From Candidatus Kerfeldbacteria bacterium (lineage in GTDB: Bacteria; Patescibacteriota; Patescibacteriia; SBBC01), in NCBI GenBank assembly GCA_016204585.1, contig JACQKH010000074.1:1-34284 (forward strand): a stretch of 34,284 nt of DNA, read 5' to 3'. The notes under the pieces are model-generated. The model did not search any database and was not told the DNA's origin. It saw only the letters and a list, made by a program, of their open reading frames with translations. Below, piece by piece: positions 24,000 to 33,757 of this stretch (its first letter is position 1; every line of letters starts with the position of its first letter). A program made the translations under genes and the position numbers.

Positions 24000-25634
24000 C
24001 TAGCGGAGATCGTAAACGTTAACCGAATTTCCCAAAACAACTGTCGGCTTAATGTCTTGCAGCCAGCGAAACTGGCGACCAGGATAATGAAGAACCGATT
24101 TGCCAATGATGACGACGCCATGAAAAGGTTTTTGTGAAACCTCTTCGTCAGTGGGAACTGGCGATTCACGCAATCCATACGCGGCAGCTGGCGCGGTAGT
24201 GAATGACATAAAGCGATAATCGACAATCCCTTGGTGCTCAAGATATTGACGGACTAACGGCAAGTCCTGCCCCCAATCGAGATTTGAGTCAATCAGATAG
24301 CGTTCCAGCTTTGATGGACCGCCGAACGCTTCATTCGCATACGGCAGCCAGTGCGGGAAAAACCTGCTGACGGAGACGACGTGAAACGCTACCAGCAATG
24401 ACACGGCGACGGACAACACTTTTCTTGTTTTCCAACCCGTTCTGGCAACGCCGCTTCCGAAAATTATCAAAAGTACAATTGTTGGCAGAGCATACCGCAC
24501 GCCCAAATCCAGTTTACTGACCATCATGAAGATTGTTAGTAAAAACAGCGAGACGCCAAGAAACCGCGGAGTAAATATAGCTGACGAAGGTTGGTGACCG
24601 GGCGATCGGAGCGTCATCAAGCTCACTAACGCCAATCCGAGCGAAGCCAGCGTCATCTTAATCGCCAGCGCCACGGGGAAGTAGTACCACCAACCGTATT
24701 GGCTGGTTTGACCGAATAGGTAAGCCGGTTGACCGCCGGAGTTGTGCGCCACCTGCCAGAGCAGGCCGCTTACATACGAGGCGGCCGGTAATTCAATTCG
24801 CTGGACGAGTTGTCCAAACGACCCCCATTGATTGAGGAGATCGTTGGCGGCCCGGTCCTGAACTGCATTGAGGCTCCTAACTTCAAAGCCGTAGGCGGCC
24901 CATATCAAGAAAAAACTTACGGCCGCAAAAACTATAACAACCCGGCTTATTTCACCAAGCCTGAGTTTGCCTGTTTTTCCTCGCCTTGACACGAAGAATA
25001 ATACAATCAGTACGGGCACCAGCAGCAGGGCGTTAAACCTGGTCAATAGTGCCAGGCCGAAGGTCGTGGCCGCCGTGAACAGGCGTGTGGCCGTTCGTCT
25101 TTCTAAGTACAAGCCGAACATAAATATGCTGGCGAGTACGGCCAGGGTAAAACCGATGTCCGTGGTGGCCAGGTGACCGCTAGCCAGAACGTTCGGCTCA
25201 ACCGCCAACAACACCGCGGCCAGTAGGGCGGCTCTCCTCCCCCAGGTCTTCCAGGCCCAGGCCGCGGCCAGGGCGATCAACCCAAAGGTCAATAAGACAT
25301 TCATCATTCGCCCGTTCACTAAGAGTTCGTGTCCGGGACTGACGTTGCGGTACAGAACTTTGGGCGCGACGTCCCACTGGCTGGCGCCGCGCCAGTCGGC
25401 GTCGGCTGGTTGCCAGGTGGCTCCGCGGAAAAGCAAGGGAATCGCCAACCACAACTTGACCAGCGGCGGATGCTCAACATTCAACCGGAAATCACCGGTC
25501 CGCCAGTAGCTGAGACCTGAAGTCACATAGACGGCCTCGTCCGGCGTTTGCGATTCGCGCCAGGCCGGCACCAGTAATCCCGCCGCCAACGTCGCCACCA
25601 ACCAAGTGGCCAGCGCCACCGAGCTAACGCGCAT
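24000..25634 (-). CDS. membrane glycosyltransferase, GT39/PMT/ArnT-like
   Basis: 544 aa multi-TM; SQTPDEAVYVTSGLSYWRTGDFRLNVEHPPLVKLWLAIPLLF acidic loop motif, ATTDIGFTLAVLASIFMFGLYL. Confidence 0.75.
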   Translation of the reverse strand: MRVSSVALATWLVATLAAGLLVPAWRESQTPDEAVYVTSGLSYWRTGDFRLNVEHPPLVKLWLAIPLLFRGATWQPADADWRGASQWDVAPKVLYRNVSPGHELLVNGRMMNVLLTFGLIALAAAWAWKTWGRRAALLAAVLLAVEPNVLASGHLATTDIGFTLAVLASIFMFGLYLERRTATRLFTAATTFGLALLTRFNALLLVPVLIVLFFVSRRGKTGKLRLGEISRVVIVFAAVSFFLIWAAYGFEVRSLNAVQDRAANDLLNQWGSFGQLVQRIELPAASYVSGLLWQVAHNSGGQPAYLFGQTSQYGWWYYFPVALAIKMTLASLGLALVSLMTLRSPGHQPSSAIFTPRFLGVSLFLLTIFMMVSKLDLGVRYALPTIVLLIIFGSGVARTGWKTRKVLSVAVSLLVAFHVVSVSRFFPHWLPYANEAFGGPSKLERYLIDSNLDWGQDLPLVRQYLEHQGIVDYRFMSFTTAPAAAYGLRESPVPTDEEVSQKPFHGVVIIGKSVLHYPGRQFRWLQDIKPTVVLGNSVNVYDLR

Positions 25635-26223
25635 CCTGACTCGGGTTGACTACGCGGCGCCGCATTCTCCACCACGATCCGACCAGCAGGACGAGTATCC
25701 CGCCGAGCATGTTGAAAAAAATGTCCCGCTGGGCGTCGAACAACCCTTGAACTCGGTGGGTGTCGAATAATTCATCACCAATCCACTCCGACACTTCATA
25801 GAGCGCGCCGAGAGTTTGCGCCAGGCAGAATGTGTAAAGGTTGAGAACTCGCCAGGACATGGCTAAACGTCGAGCGTACCACAGGGCCACGGTCACCATG
25901 TAAAATCCAACGGTTACGGCTAAGCCGCCGATCGCATGAGTCAAGCGGTCCCACCACCAATACTGTGCGTACCAATGTTGAAAGTTCCCGAGTGCGTCGA
26001 GCCAAACGCTGGCGGCGATGATAACCAGCACCACCCAATGCAGTGTGATCCCGTAACGTCGGTGCGCGATTCGACCGACCGCCAGGTATAATCCGACGGT
26101 CACAACGTTGGTCAGAGCCAGCGCCAGCTGCCGCCCATTGGTGTCATATTTGGTGACCAGTTCAATTGCCAGCAGAATGACCTGGGCAGCCATTATTACG
26201 GTGGTAATAACCCGCTGGATCAT
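25624..26223 (-). CDS. DUF2238/YjdF-like multi-TM protein
   Basis: 199 aa; WWWDRLTHAIGGLAVTVGFYMV, YEVSEWIGDELFDTHRVQGLFDAQRDIFFNMLGGILVLLVG. Confidence 0.6.
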   Translation of the reverse strand: MIQRVITTVIMAAQVILLAIELVTKYDTNGRQLALALTNVVTVGLYLAVGRIAHRRYGITLHWVVLVIIAASVWLDALGNFQHWYAQYWWWDRLTHAIGGLAVTVGFYMVTVALWYARRLAMSWRVLNLYTFCLAQTLGALYEVSEWIGDELFDTHRVQGLFDAQRDIFFNMLGGILVLLVGSWWRMRRRVVNPSQDAR

Positions 26224-28916
26224 GGTATAGATGGTCTACGCTTTCTTGATCGCCGGATCGCTTTGCGCACCTCTTCCACCAGCAGCACCAGGCTGGCCGC
26301 ACCAACTACCAACAGCCAATCCGACGCGTCCAAGGCCGTCAGATGGAAGGCTCGCGAGAAACTCGGGATGTAAAGGATGGAAATCTGCATAACTAGCATC
26401 GCCGCCAAGGCCATTATCATCAGCGGATTTCTGGTGAGTCCGCTAACAAAGCTCCGGCGCGCTGATCGGCTAGCCAACCCGACAAACCACTCGCCCAAGG
26501 CGACGGTCGTGAGGGTCAGGGCAAACAGTTGCGGCGGCGGGCGCTGCTGCCAATAGGCCATCGCGAAGACGGCTAAGGCGCTGACGGCCACCAGCCCGCC
26601 GTTTACCACAATCCTGACCCAGTGACCGGCGTCGAGAATCGGGGCGCGCGGTGGGCGCGGTCGCTCAGCCATGACATGGGGGCCCTTCGGTTCGCGGGCC
26701 AAGGCTATCCCCAGAAACGGATCGGTAATAACGTTAAGCCAGATGATGTGAAGCGGTAGCAGGGGCAGCGGCAGACCGATCGCCATCGCTGCCAGAATAA
26801 GAAAAAGCTCGGCCAAGTTTGAGGCCAGGATGAAAATTAAGACGCGCTGGATATTACGAAAAATACTCCGTCCGGCTTCGACCGCCGCCACGATGTTCGA
26901 CAGGTTACCGTCGGTCAGGACCATGTCGGCCGACTCCTTGGCCGCATCGCTTGACGATTGCCCGATGGCGATACCGATGTTCGCTTCGGTCAGCGCCGGC
27001 ACGTCGTTGATGCCGTCGCCGGTCATGGCAATGACGTCGCCGTTGGCCTTGAGCGCCCGGGCAATTCGCAGCTTCTGCTCCGGCGAGACGCGGCTGAAGA
27101 CTCGGGCGGTCTTCACTCGTTCCTGCAGCGCTCGGTCGTCCATGGCCTCGAGCTCCTGACCGTCCACCACGTTGTGGTCAAGACCATTAAGAATACCGAT
27201 TTCGCGGGCCACGGTCTGCGCGGTCAAACGATAATCGCCGGTCAGCATGACCACCCGAATGCCCGCGGCTTGGGTGGCGGCCACCGTCGCCGGTGCTTCC
27301 GATCGGATCGGATCGCGGATGCCAACCAGTCCCAAAAAGATTAGTCGGTTCTTGAGATGCTCGTGGTGGATAGTCCGCCAGTCGTCCGCCGTCTCGGCGT
27401 AGGCCAAGGCTAAACCGCGAAGGGAGCGCTCGGCCAAGCGCTCGAATTTCTGACGGACCGCTTGTCTATCATCCGCGGTCATCGTGGTAACCGACTGTGC
27501 AGTTTGTTTGTGCGAGCAAAGTTCGAGTATCTGTCGCGGCGCGCCCTTAACCGCGACCAGGTGCTGACCGTTTGACATCGTATGGAATGTAACCATGTAC
27601 TTTAGCGAGAAATCGAACGGAAACTCGCCGACCCGAGGAAAAGCCCGATCAAGATCGAAGTGTCGCAGGCCGGCTTTTTCTCCCATGACAATCAGGCTTA
27701 TTTCCGTGGGATCGCCAATCCAGCGGTCCTGGTTATCCTCGTCACGGGATAGGCGACTGTCGTTGCAGAGCATGCCGACTTCGAGCAGGCGACGCATCCC
27801 GCTGTCGGCCAACGGGGCGATGGTCGTTTCGTGTTCCAAGAAATTCCCGACTGGTCGGTACCCCTCGCCGGTAACGACGATCCGCCGCGTTTCCAAAACT
27901 ACCTCCTCAACCATCATCTCGCCAAACGTCAAGGTGCCGGTCTTATCCGAGGCGATGACGGTGACCGCCCCGAGCGTTTCCACGGCCACCAGCTTGCGGA
28001 CCAGGGCGTGTCGTTTGGCCATCTGCCACATACCCCAGGCGAAGGTCAAGGTAATAATCACCGGCAAACCTTCCGGAATGAGCGAAACGACCAGGCTGAT
28101 CCCTAGCAGCACCGACTGCTCAAAGGCGAATCCTCTAAGGATGCTCAGCATCGTCACGCCGACGGACAAAGCCACGATGACCACGGCCAGTCGCTTGGCG
28201 AAAGACGAAATCTGTTGCTGGAAGGGGGTTGGCGATTCCGGGATGTGCGCCACTTCCCGAACAATCTGGCCGAATCGAGTGGCCATACCGGTCTCCGTTA
28301 CTACCATTTTACCGCGACCGGCGGCGATCGTCGTCGCTCGCCAGGCCAGGTTGTGGCGTTCAAGCGCCGGCGTTCCCGGCGGCGCTGGCCGAATCCACTT
28401 CTCAACCGGCACTGACTCGCCGGTAAAAACTGCCTCCATAACTTTTAGGTTGACCGCTCCGACAATCCGACCGTCCGCCGGCACGGTCGAACCGGCTTCC
28501 AACACCACCACGTCGCCGACCACCAGGTGTTCAGCGCTGATCTCCAGTTCTTCCCCGCCGCGAATGACCCTGACTCGCTGAACGTTCAGCGAACGGAGTC
28601 GTTCCATTGCCCGACTGGCACGACCCTCCTGAAAGAACCCAACCAGACCGTTGAAGAGGACTACGGCCAGAATGATCCATCCGTCTTTCACCGCGGCGAA
28701 AAAAAATGAGATAGCCGCCGCGGCAAACAGGATGACAATGAGCGGGCTTTTGAACTGGCTAAACAAAAGGGCCAGGTTGGAACGGGGGCGTTTCCTGATT
28801 ATTTCGTTCGGGCCATGCGCGGCCAATCGCTGCTTGGCTTCAGCCACGCTGAGGCCGTCAGCGGTCGTCCGCAGTTCAGACAGCACTTCGGCCACGGTTT
28901 TTTCGTGCCAGGTCAT
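26220..28916 (-). CDS. cation-translocating P-type ATPase (P2-like)
   Basis: Start MTWHEKTVAEVLSELRTTADGLS at 28916; VFTGESVPVEK, VIASDKTGTLTFGE, VVMLTGDYRLTAQTVAREIGI, AMTGDGINDVPALTEANIGIAIG. Confidence 0.95.
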   Translation of the reverse strand: MTWHEKTVAEVLSELRTTADGLSVAEAKQRLAAHGPNEIIRKRPRSNLALLFSQFKSPLIVILFAAAAISFFFAAVKDGWIILAVVLFNGLVGFFQEGRASRAMERLRSLNVQRVRVIRGGEELEISAEHLVVGDVVVLEAGSTVPADGRIVGAVNLKVMEAVFTGESVPVEKWIRPAPPGTPALERHNLAWRATTIAAGRGKMVVTETGMATRFGQIVREVAHIPESPTPFQQQISSFAKRLAVVIVALSVGVTMLSILRGFAFEQSVLLGISLVVSLIPEGLPVIITLTFAWGMWQMAKRHALVRKLVAVETLGAVTVIASDKTGTLTFGEMMVEEVVLETRRIVVTGEGYRPVGNFLEHETTIAPLADSGMRRLLEVGMLCNDSRLSRDEDNQDRWIGDPTEISLIVMGEKAGLRHFDLDRAFPRVGEFPFDFSLKYMVTFHTMSNGQHLVAVKGAPRQILELCSHKQTAQSVTTMTADDRQAVRQKFERLAERSLRGLALAYAETADDWRTIHHEHLKNRLIFLGLVGIRDPIRSEAPATVAATQAAGIRVVMLTGDYRLTAQTVAREIGILNGLDHNVVDGQELEAMDDRALQERVKTARVFSRVSPEQKLRIARALKANGDVIAMTGDGINDVPALTEANIGIAIGQSSSDAAKESADMVLTDGNLSNIVAAVEAGRSIFRNIQRVLIFILASNLAELFLILAAMAIGLPLPLLPLHIIWLNVITDPFLGIALAREPKGPHVMAERPRPPRAPILDAGHWVRIVVNGGLVAVSALAVFAMAYWQQRPPPQLFALTLTTVALGEWFVGLASRSARRSFVSGLTRNPLMIMALAAMLVMQISILYIPSFSRAFHLTALDASDWLLVVGAASLVLLVEEVRKAIRRSRKRRPSIP

Positions 28917-30172
28917 TGTGTCAGCAGTTGAATGATCAGAGCAATTCCGGAAATTGACATCACCGCAAACGTCAACCAAGCGCCGAAACGCACCGACCGA
29001 GGGCTGGCATGAGTCCCGACCACCTCTCGACGATCAGCCAGTCGAATAATGAACCACAACATCACCGGCGCCAATAAGCCGTTCAGAACGGCGGTCAGAA
29101 TCAGGAATCTAATCGGTGACACTCCCAGGAAGTTGGTCAGCGCTCCCAGCATGATGGCCAGGGCAATGACCAAGTAAAACGCCCGCGCCTGCCGGTAGCT
29201 CTTGGACAAACCTTCTCGCCAACCAAACACCTCGGACAAGGCATAGGACGCCGAGCCGGCCAGCACCGGCACGGCCAATAATCCCGTCCCTAAAATCCCC
29301 AACGTAAACAGGATGAATGAGGCCGAACCGGCCAACGGACGTAAAGCTTCCGCCGCCTGACCGGCCGTCGCTATATCCGTTATGCCAAAACGGAATAAGG
29401 TGCTGGCGGTTGCCACCATAATGAAAAACATTACCAAGTTGGAAAAAATCATGCCGATTGACACGTCTCTTCGCATGCCAGCCAGTTCTTTTGTGGTCAC
29501 CTGCTGTCGCTGTGGCAGCGTAGTCCGGCCGCTGTCAATTTCTTCCTCAACTTCTTCAGACGCTTGCCAGAAAAAAAGATACGGAGAAATCGTGGTGCCC
29601 AGCACGGCCACCATGATTATCCACGTATCTTTGCCAGCCGCCAACGTTGGCACAAGGGTATGTTGAACGATTGACCACCAATCCTGTTGAATCACGAAGG
29701 CGGTCGCCACATAAGAAAACAACGCTAATGTCAGCCAGCGCAGCACGTTTACGTACTTACGATAACTCACGAAAATTTCCAGCGCAATGATAATTACCGC
29801 AAAAACAATAAGATACAGCCATGAGGAGATTGGCAGAATGAGTCGCGCCGCTTCGGCCATCGCCCCGAGATCAGCGCCGATGTTGATCGTGTTCACCGTA
29901 AACAGCAACAGGCTTAAAACCAGAACCACTTTGGCTGAAACGTGTCTCCGCAGAATACCCGCCAATCCCCGGCCCGTTACCATGCCCAGCCGGGCCGACA
30001 TCTCCTGCACTGCCATCATCAAGGGCGTGGTGAACAATGACAACCACAGCAGTTGGTATCCAAACTGCGCCCCGGCTTGCGAATACGTGGCAATGCCGGA
30101 CGGATCGTCGTCCGAGGCGCCGGTAATAACGCCCGGCCCGATTCGTTTGAATATTTTTTTCGGGTGGAACAT
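28913..30172 (-). CDS. Nramp-family divalent metal transporter-like protein with atypical motifs
   Basis: 419 aa; FKRIGPGVITGASDDDPSGIATYSQAGAQFG, LGTTISPYLFFWQASEEVEEE; about 11 TM helices. Confidence 0.85.
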   Translation of the reverse strand: MFHPKKIFKRIGPGVITGASDDDPSGIATYSQAGAQFGYQLLWLSLFTTPLMMAVQEMSARLGMVTGRGLAGILRRHVSAKVVLVLSLLLFTVNTINIGADLGAMAEAARLILPISSWLYLIVFAVIIIALEIFVSYRKYVNVLRWLTLALFSYVATAFVIQQDWWSIVQHTLVPTLAAGKDTWIIMVAVLGTTISPYLFFWQASEEVEEEIDSGRTTLPQRQQVTTKELAGMRRDVSIGMIFSNLVMFFIMVATASTLFRFGITDIATAGQAAEALRPLAGSASFILFTLGILGTGLLAVPVLAGSASYALSEVFGWREGLSKSYRQARAFYLVIALAIMLGALTNFLGVSPIRFLILTAVLNGLLAPVMLWFIIRLADRREVVGTHASPRSVRFGAWLTFAVMSISGIALIIQLLTQ

Positions 30173-30180
30173 GCAACAAC

Positions 30181-30186
30181 ATTATA
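30181..30186 (-). promoter_or_regulatory. consensus -10 box (TATAAT) immediately upstream of the Nramp-like gene
   Basis: Minus strand TATAAT with 8 nt to the ATG at 30172; no convincing -35. Confidence 0.4.
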
Positions 30187-30214
30187 CCGAAAAATCCATT
30201 ATCTTGCATAACGC

Positions 30215-30242
30215 CACAGCGCGGGCTTAGGCCCGCGCTGTG
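30215..30242. terminator. 12-bp GC-rich perfect hairpin between DUF1801-like and Nramp-like genes
   Basis: CACAGCGCGGGC TTAG GCCCGCGCTGTG; no strong T-tract on the minus side, so terminator function is likely but unproven. Confidence 0.55.
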
Positions 30243-30320
30243 TGAATTGATTTCTAACAGAAAACCGCCGCGCCTATTCCGATTAGTGACCCACTCAAGG
30301 TCTAGTAGCAAACGCAGTCC

Positions 30321-30758
30321 TTAGTTCACCGCTTTCCTTACGAGTGCAATAATCTTTTTCTCTTCAGTCGGCGTCAACTTCATCAACGCGTACGAGGTCG
30401 GCCACATCTGACCCTCGTCCAGGTTCGCCGCGTCCTGAAAACCTAATGTCGAGTACCGGTATTTGAACTTGCTGGCGTTCTGGAAGAAGCAGACAACTTT
30501 ACCATCCTTAGTCGCATACGCCGGCATGCCGTACCACGTTTTCGGCTTAAGTTCTGGCGCGTTGGCTTTGATGATGGCATGGAGCCGCTTGGCCATGGTA
30601 CGATCCGGTTCCGGCATTTTAGCGATCGACGCGAGTACGGCGCTTTCTCCGTCGGCCTTCTCATCCTCCGCCTTCAGTTCTCGGGCGCGCTCCTGTATCG
30701 CCGCTCGTTCAAAGTCCGTGAACCCCTTGGACTTCTTGTTGATCGGGGTAGTGCTCAT
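30321..30758 (-). CDS. DUF1801-like / YdhG-like domain protein
   Basis: 145 aa; [49 protein letters not shown]. Confidence 0.75.
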   Translation of the reverse strand: MSTTPINKKSKGFTDFERAAIQERARELKAEDEKADGESAVLASIAKMPEPDRTMAKRLHAIIKANAPELKPKTWYGMPAYATKDGKVVCFFQNASKFKYRYSTLGFQDAANLDEGQMWPTSYALMKLTPTEEKKIIALVRKAVN

Positions 30759-31029
30759 ATTGTGAAGTTAATAATGTAATCTCTGAATTGCTTCAGTATA
30801 GCAAAAAGCGGCCGCTATACCAGCTGGTGGAGTATTTTTCAGTTAGTTCGAACGCACTTTGGGCCAAAAAAGGAAAGGCGATGGATTCGACAAGCTCACC
30901 ACAGGTTTCGCCGCGATCATTGCCTGCCCCGTACTTGAATCAGCATATTCACAGTGCGGGGTTGGCAGTTTTGAAAGTTTTTCTTTGGCGGCCGGTCAAG
31001 ACTAATCTTCAGCTTCTTTCGGGTTTCGT

Positions 31030-31551
31030 TCAGGAGCTCCGTTCAAAGCCAATTGTTGGTTCTTGTACCTCTTGTCTTCTGACCTCGTCACCAAACCATT
31101 CAGGGGGCACAAACTTTTCGCTTTCTTCTTCATCTTGAAATTCGACCTCAACCGCGATTAACCCCTTCAGGTCGCCCCGGTACACGTCTAACTCAATCAT
31201 CTTGTCTTCGTGTGGTATTTCATATCTCGTTTTCTGAATTCTTTTACCGCTTGTGGCTTTCCAAAGCGCTTCAAATTGCTCCGGCGAAATTTCTACTTCT
31301 GACTCGAATCTGGTTTTACCACTTCCGCTTTTAACGGTTTGAAAAAACTTGTCTCCTTTGCGACGTAAACGAACCTCGGTCCCATCAGTGGTAATTGCAA
31401 GATACCCTTGATCAATATCAGCGTGCTTATATGTTTCTATATTTTCCGGAAGAGCCCTAACCAAAAACTTTCTCTCAATCTCTTTCGATGGAGAAAGCTC
31501 CTTCGCTTCTCTACTTTGTCCAATGTCCCTAGGTTCTGAATACGGAGTCAT
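31030..31551 (-). CDS. CYTH-domain (triphosphate tunnel metalloenzyme-like) protein
   Basis: 173 aa; KEIERKFLVRALPENIETYKHADIDQGYLAITTDGTEVRLRRKGDKFFQTVKSG; ExExK signature. Confidence 0.9.
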   Translation of the reverse strand: MTPYSEPRDIGQSREAKELSPSKEIERKFLVRALPENIETYKHADIDQGYLAITTDGTEVRLRRKGDKFFQTVKSGSGKTRFESEVEISPEQFEALWKATSGKRIQKTRYEIPHEDKMIELDVYRGDLKGLIAVEVEFQDEEESEKFVPPEWFGDEVRRQEVQEPTIGFERSS

Positions 31552-31740
31552 TATCTGTTCGGCGTTTGCTAACTCCTCGGCGCTTGGTTGATAATCCTCT
31601 GATGATTGATGATATAGGCATAAAATTTTTTTGAGTTAATCCATCATATGAAGCGTATCTATGATAGCACAAACATGCGAAAACGTCAACAAAAAACGAG
31701 CTCTTAAATTAGAGTCAGTGACATGAAAAATTTTCTTTTA

Positions 31741-31824
31741 CCCCTTCGACTCCGCTGCGCTTCGCTCAGGGCAGGCAAAATGTGGTTCCCCGCACCACTC
31801 CGCTATGCTCCGGGTGCGGGACAG
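31741..31824. repeat. tandem of two related hairpin-prone elements (CGACTCCGCTGCGCTTCGCTCAGGGCAGGC and CCCGCACCACTCCGCTATGCTCCGGGTGCGGGACAGGC)
   Basis: Direct reading; second unit has an 8-bp stem CCCGCACC/GGTGCGGG. Non-coding. Confidence 0.55.
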
Positions 31825-31895
31825 GCGAGCTTCATCTGAGAAATCGGTTTTGCTGCGCCACGTTGTACGTGGGATGATCGCGGCGGAATCGTTAT

Positions 31896-32156
31896 CTATG
31901 ACGAAGCAAAGATTTTCGTTTCGTCCAGCTTTACGCCGTGCGCCTTTAGCTCACGAACCAAATTATGCATATGTCGATCGGTGGCAAGAAGATCGATGAA
32001 TGCAAATTTAACCTTGGAAACGTCCTCGGCAATCTCCCCAAGTTGAATTCCCATTTCCTTCAGCTGCTCGTTTTGTTTGCTTTGGCTTTCGTTAAAGCGA
32101 CTAATAATCTCGCGCGTTGCTTGCTTGAGATCGTCCTTTGTCGATGGCTGGTTCAT
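31896..32156 (-). CDS. small predicted helical/coiled-coil protein of unknown function
   Basis: 86 aa MNQPSTKDDLKQATREIISRFNESQSKQNEQLKEMGIQLGEIAEDVSKVKFAFIDLLATDRHMHNLVRELKAHGVKLDETKIFASS; coding-like composition, no competing ORF. Confidence 0.5.
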   Translation of the reverse strand: MNQPSTKDDLKQATREIISRFNESQSKQNEQLKEMGIQLGEIAEDVSKVKFAFIDLLATDRHMHNLVRELKAHGVKLDETKIFASS

Positions 32157-32429
32157 AAATGTCCTTGTTTGATGCCACCGAATGTCGGATCTATATTATC
32201 CCGTCGTAGCCCAATGTCAAACCGCGCGGAATGTGACTTTCTATTTTGGTGAGGCCGGATGGATTGGCGCTTTCGCTCACAGAGCTCCAGCGCCTGAACG
32301 GAGTAGATGCTTCTTTGCAAATGCCCTGCCTGAGCCAGATTTCAAATACTGTTCGAAACGAGCGGCAATATTCTTATCATGAAAAACACAATACCATGTC
32401 AGTTCCAGCGGTCGGTGAATGTCTCCTAG

Positions 32430-33704
32430 CTATTCGTCCACATTGATCTTCAGATCTTCTGGGTTATCGCCACTGTACTTACGGTAAAACATGAATTCTC
32501 TGTCGTTAAGGAATAACTTCCGAACGTTCTTACTGTAAGACACTAACAACGGCGTCACTCTTTTCTTTGCCTGTAGCCGCTCAACCCTATCCAAGGCTGA
32601 GGTCAAGTCTGACTGCCGGATGGTAACCCCAGAGCCCGCTTTTGATCGAATTCGTTCAAGCAGCGAATGATATGAAATACCGTTGATCAGTTCTAATTCA
32701 CTAGCGTCAACTAATTCGTTGTAGATTCTGGTGTATAGCTGAAGCTCTGCATCAGCGCGCATACCTTCTTTAAACACCTCCGTAATTCCTGTGTACCGTT
32801 GACGGATTTCGTTTACTAACTGAGTACGTGCTCTATTAAGGAGTTCGATGTCAGAAATTATTTTTGTCTGCGGTTGGAAGATAACAACTCCCGCTTCAAG
32901 ACAAATCTTTTCGGAGAGTCGCTGAAGTAATCCCACGTTGCCAAAAGCAGACTCAATGAGTTGACTTTTGAGCCCAGGCGCGAATTGTACGTTTAATGTT
33001 CCTTCTCCTTTGGTGAGGACTTCGTTTAGCTCCTCCTCAGACCAAGTTAGGTTGATCTCTTCTATCCGACCGGTTAGATCTCCATTGTAATAATTCAGCA
33101 AGTTCTGTTCAGACCAAATCCCTATGACGACAACGTATGCTTTCTCTTCATACAAGGCTTTGAGGCCAAAGGCGATACTCTTTCGGACCTCATCGGGGAG
33201 ATAATGGAAGTCTTCTAATATTAGTCTCTTGCTGTTGTCTCTTAGGTAGGCAGCCAAGATGGAAAGTGGGCCTTCTCCTGGCTCTTCAATTTCTTCTGAT
33301 GCCGACTTGGTACTTTCCAACCCACCACTTGCATTGCCTTTTACGCCAACCAAGCCGGGAACACCCGCTTTTGTCTCTAAAGTGCCATCAATATGGTCCC
33401 CTTCAGTAACAGTCCGTGTTGTCTTAGCTACAACCGGAACGCCTGCTTTCTCTAAAGCGGCCCGCCAAACGTCTTCGGCGTGCTCCATAGTGGGTAAGCA
33501 CTGGATTACCAAGCTGGTGCTGCTATCGATTTGTTTTTTACGAAGACAGGACTTGCCTTGCTTTGAAGCGCCATGAATAACTATATGTTTCTGGCTTGCC
33601 AAATAATGCGCGAACCGTTCGTCAAGTTCTTGACGATCGACGTACGTATACGTAGGAATATCGGTGGTTATCCCGAAGACTTGATTTAGTTTGACTTCTG
33701 TCAT
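32430..33704 (-). CDS. P-loop (AAA/STAND-like) ATPase of unknown function
   Basis: 424 aa; Walker A IHGASKQGKSCL, Walker B-like RLILEDFHYLP, downstream helical region without recognised sensor repeats. Confidence 0.75.
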   Translation of the reverse strand: MTEVKLNQVFGITTDIPTYTYVDRQELDERFAHYLASQKHIVIHGASKQGKSCLRKKQIDSSTSLVIQCLPTMEHAEDVWRAALEKAGVPVVAKTTRTVTEGDHIDGTLETKAGVPGLVGVKGNASGGLESTKSASEEIEEPGEGPLSILAAYLRDNSKRLILEDFHYLPDEVRKSIAFGLKALYEEKAYVVVIGIWSEQNLLNYYNGDLTGRIEEINLTWSEEELNEVLTKGEGTLNVQFAPGLKSQLIESAFGNVGLLQRLSEKICLEAGVVIFQPQTKIISDIELLNRARTQLVNEIRQRYTGITEVFKEGMRADAELQLYTRIYNELVDASELELINGISYHSLLERIRSKAGSGVTIRQSDLTSALDRVERLQAKKRVTPLLVSYSKNVRKLFLNDREFMFYRKYSGDNPEDLKINVDE

Positions 33705-33757
33705 GATTGGGTGGTGGATTGTGTGGTCGCGAAAACCGTTGGTGAATCGTCGTAATC

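Noticed and set aside
27595-28581. 328-aa plus-strand ORF
   Set aside because: Fully antisense to the P-type ATPase, which has unambiguous catalytic motifs.
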